This document shows positions 5,497 to 7,618 of a stretch of 7,618 nucleotides of DNA, piece by piece. Under the pieces are notes generated by a model, which was given only the letters and a program-made list of their open reading frames with translations, did no database searches and was not told the origin of the DNA. The DNA comes from Candidatus Nanohalarchaeota archaeon (GTDB taxonomy: Archaea > EX4484-52 > B79-G9): positions 1 to 7,618 of the forward strand of contig JAFCBW010000052.1 in NCBI GenBank assembly GCA_017610525.1, in the 5' to 3' direction. The position numbers were made by a program, and so were the translations under genes. The first letter of the stretch is position 1. Each line of letters opens with the position of its first letter.

Positions 5497-7332
5497 ATGA
5501 ACCCCGACACAATAGAAAACGAATCCCGCGTACTGAAATGGCTCTTAATAAACACCCTTGCAATCATCGCAGGCATCATCGGCGGCATAAGCGCAATCGC
5601 ATTCAAATCCATGATAGAATTCAACCACCACATATTCTTCAACATAATCAGACCAAACCTCTCATCAAACAACTTATCCCTCATCGCAATCCCTGTAATC
5701 GGCGCACTAATATCAGGCATAATCGTATCCAAATGGTGCAGAGAATCAAAAGGCCACGGCATCCCCGAAATAATGATTGCAATAGACACCCAAAAAAGCA
5801 GGATAAGAAAACGCGTAGCATTCATAAAAGCCATCTCTTCATCAATCATAATAGGCAGCGGTGGAAGCGCAGGAAGCGAAGGGCCAATTGCACAAATCGG
5901 CTCATCCATCGGCTCAGCCCTGGGACAGGTATTCCACCTATCTGAACGTAAAATTCGCCTGCTCACAGTCTCCGGTTTAGCAGCAGGCATCGCAGCGGTC
6001 TTCAATGCTCCTCTAGGTGGCGCAATATTCGGTCTCGAACTCCTCCTATACTCATTCAACGTACTCGACATAATGCCAATAGTACTGGCATCAGTAGTCG
6101 GCACATCAATAACAGCCCAATACTACGGCTACAACACAATCCTTGACAACGTATCATACATCTTCAACCCATCAGAACTGCCATTATACTTAGTCCTCGG
6201 TCTCCTGACAGGACTCGCAGCAGTATTCTTCGTAAGATTCTTCTACTTTGTGGAAAAGAAATACACAATCCTAAAACTCCCGGACAGCATAAAACCAATG
6301 ACTGGCGCTCTCGTCACAGGTATTGTAGGATTCTCATTCATAGAATACGGCATATACGGCATAGGCTACGAAGGAATCACACAGGTATTCACAGGAACAA
6401 TCCCAATAAAACTCATATTAATCCTATTCGCCACCAAGATAATTGCAACATCATTCACAATAGGTTCCGGCGGGTCAGGCGGAGTATTCGCACCATCACT
6501 CTACATAGGATGCATGTTCGGCGGACTCATAGGCTACATATTTCAGGCACTATTCCCTGGTCTTGTAGTACACCCGATGGCATACGCTCTGCTCGGCATG
6601 GGCGCATTCTTCGCATCAGTCGCCAAAGTCCCCCTGACATGCATAGTAATGATATCCGAAATAAGCGGAGACTGGACAATGATCGCACCCCTCATGGCAG
6701 CCATCTTCATAAGTTATGCCACATCATCCCTATTCCTCGGCTCATCATCAATATACACAGTTAAACTAGAACAAATCGGCATCCACAGGCACCACAAACA
6801 CTACCTCAAAGAATTCTACAAAGTAAAAGTCCGCGACATAATGACAGACAAAAAACTCATAACAGTATCCCCAGATATGCGCGCAGAAAAAGTATATCAA
6901 TTCCTGACTACACACAAAAAACTAAGATACCCTGTAATCAGGAACAAAAAAGTTATAGGCATCCTGAGTTTCCATGAATACAAAAACCTTAACCACATAA
7001 CAAAAAACATGAAAGTAAAAGACATAATGAAAAAACCCAAAACAGTCCACCCAAACAACTCAATTGACGAAGTATTCAACATATTCTCAGAACAAAACTG
7101 CGGTTGCGTTCTCGTAACAGAAGGCGACAAACTAACAGGCATAGTCACAAAAACAGACATCATGCACGCATATCGTATAATAAAATCCGAATCAGACGAT
7201 GAAGAAAAATACAAACACGAGATGAATCATATAATAACAAAACTTGAAAAACACACAAAACAGGAAATCGCCCATATAATACACTTGGAAAAACAGATCG
7301 CAAAAAAGCTAGCCACAAATAAGAAAAAATAA
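5497..7332 (+). CDS. ClC family chloride channel/transporter with two CBS domains
   Basis: An integral membrane protein of 611 residues. About residues 12-425 form the ClC membrane domain with many hydrophobic helices. The anion-path motifs are GHGIPE (86-91, the GSGIP-type loop), GSEGP (126-130, with E128 as the gating glutamate), GGVFAP (328-333) and a tyrosine at 420 matching the central anion-coordinating Tyr. Two CBS modules follow (about 444-500 and 506-560; the second has GIVTKTDI), which usually bind adenine nucleotides and tune gating. A charged, Lys/Glu/His-rich tail of about 50 residues ends the protein. At the position of the internal proton glutamate of E. coli ClC (second Glu of IIEEM) there is Leu182, so coupled H+/Cl- exchange is doubtful. 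No strong ribosome binding site precedes ATG 5497. Third codon positions favour A and C, the mirror image of the neighbouring operon. The gene is transcribed away from that operon and shares no obvious function with it. Confidence 0.95.
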   Translation: MNPDTIENESRVLKWLLINTLAIIAGIIGGISAIAFKSMIEFNHHIFFNIIRPNLSSNNLSLIAIPVIGALISGIIVSKWCRESKGHGIPEIMIAIDTQKSRIRKRVAFIKAISSSIIIGSGGSAGSEGPIAQIGSSIGSALGQVFHLSERKIRLLTVSGLAAGIAAVFNAPLGGAIFGLELLLYSFNVLDIMPIVLASVVGTSITAQYYGYNTILDNVSYIFNPSELPLYLVLGLLTGLAAVFFVRFFYFVEKKYTILKLPDSIKPMTGALVTGIVGFSFIEYGIYGIGYEGITQVFTGTIPIKLILILFATKIIATSFTIGSGGSGGVFAPSLYIGCMFGGLIGYIFQALFPGLVVHPMAYALLGMGAFFASVAKVPLTCIVMISEISGDWTMIAPLMAAIFISYATSSLFLGSSSIYTVKLEQIGIHRHHKHYLKEFYKVKVRDIMTDKKLITVSPDMRAEKVYQFLTTHKKLRYPVIRNKKVIGILSFHEYKNLNHITKNMKVKDIMKKPKTVHPNNSIDEVFNIFSEQNCGCVLVTEGDKLTGIVTKTDIMHAYRIIKSESDDEEKYKHEMNHIITKLEKHTKQEIAHIIHLEKQIAKKLATNKKK

Positions 7333-7510
7333 TAAAACACCCATCAACACCACCAGACAACTTCTAATGATCACGTTTCAACACAAAAAACATAGATTTG
7401 AACCACCAAAAAAACGCACTTTTCACAAAAACATCATTCACACCCAAAAAAAACCAATTACTTTATAAATAAACCAACTCAAATAACATTTTCAAAAAAA
7501 AGTGAATAAA
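7333..7510. other. A/C-rich spacer between the ClC gene and the next gene
   Basis: This 178-base spacer has no coding potential that I can see. By hand count it holds about 90 A, 44 C, 36 T and 8 G on the plus strand. The longest T runs are four bases, so no conventional archaeal poly-T terminator for the ClC transcript is evident. A TATA box for the following gene lies at 7462-7469. Confidence 0.8.
7462..7469 (+). promoter_or_regulatory. Archaeal TATA box for the gene at the right edge
   Basis: TTTATAAA begins 49 bases ahead of ATG 7511. A start point about 25-30 bases downstream would leave a leader of about 15-20 bases containing the GTGA ribosome binding site at 7502-7505, a layout typical for an archaeal gene. 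Confidence 0.6.
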
Positions 7511-7618
7511 ATGGTAACAGTAAAAGGACACGAAATAAAAACAACACCCATTACATCTGCATTTAATCGAAAAGCACTCCAATTCAACAACAAGATAATC
7601 ACCCTTCTGAAACGTATT
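7511..7618 (+). CDS. Unrecognised protein, N-terminal 36 residues (runs off the right edge)
   Basis: ATG at 7511 opens 36 codons without a stop up to the window end. The product begins MVTVKGHEIKTTPITSAFNR and continues with KALQFNNKIITLLKR. A GTGA ribosome binding site lies 5 bases upstream and a strong TATA box (7462-7469) precedes it, so initiation here is well supported. The fragment is soluble-looking, basic, and lacks a signal peptide or membrane segment. I do not recognise the family, and too little is visible to assign a function. It has its own promoter and so need not be functionally tied to the ClC gene. Confidence 0.6.
   Translation, partial: MVTVKGHEIKTTPITSAFNRKALQFNNKIITLLKRI

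Noticed and set aside
5397..6104. 235-codon open frame on the minus strand across the beginning of the ClC gene
   Set aside because: It lies antisense to well-supported ClC coding sequence. The T-poor, G-poor plus strand yields few stops in reverse frames, and the product resembles no family.

Overview
The window looks like archaeal chromosome, probably from an uncultured lineage. The best evidence is pathway chemistry: aromatic amino acids are started by the archaeal route, with a class I aldolase-type 2-amino-3,7-dideoxy-D-threo-hept-6-ulosonate (ADTH) synthase and a dehydroquinate synthase II, instead of DAHP synthase and bacterial AroB. TATA-box-like elements lie ahead of the rightward genes, and several starts carry GGTGG or GTGA ribosome binding sites. 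The lineage cannot be fixed from sequence reading alone.

Left two thirds (1 to about 5081, minus strand): a tight aromatic amino acid operon, transcribed right to left. The order is prephenate dehydrogenase (tyrA), a fused aspartokinase-like kinase plus ADTH synthase, dehydroquinate synthase II, AroQ-type chorismate mutase, EPSP synthase (aroA) and the 5' part of prephenate dehydratase (pheA), which runs off the left edge. Junctions are 4-base ATGA overlaps, a 1-base gap, or an overlap or gap of a few bases at the mutase depending on its start. The only larger gap is 39 bases, before dehydroquinate synthase. The operon covers entry into the pathway, EPSP formation, chorismate to prephenate, and both exits, to tyrosine and phenylalanine. 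Dehydroquinate dehydratase, shikimate dehydrogenase, shikimate kinase and chorismate synthase are not in view.

Middle (about 5082 to 5496): a divergent intergenic region of roughly 400 bases with two candidate TATA boxes for rightward transcription and one weak small-ORF candidate.

Right third (plus strand): a ClC chloride channel/transporter with two C-terminal CBS domains and a charged tail (5497 to 7332). A 178-base, extremely A/C-rich spacer follows, then the start of an unrecognised gene (7511 to the right edge) with a good TATA box and a GTGA ribosome binding site.

The most notable points are the kinase::ADTH synthase fusion, which would join aspartate activation to the enzyme that consumes aspartate semialdehyde; a ribosome binding site and ATG exactly at its domain junction; and a strong compositional asymmetry in which the plus strand is A/C-rich whichever strand is coding. 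That asymmetry gives the two gene groups mirror-image codon use.
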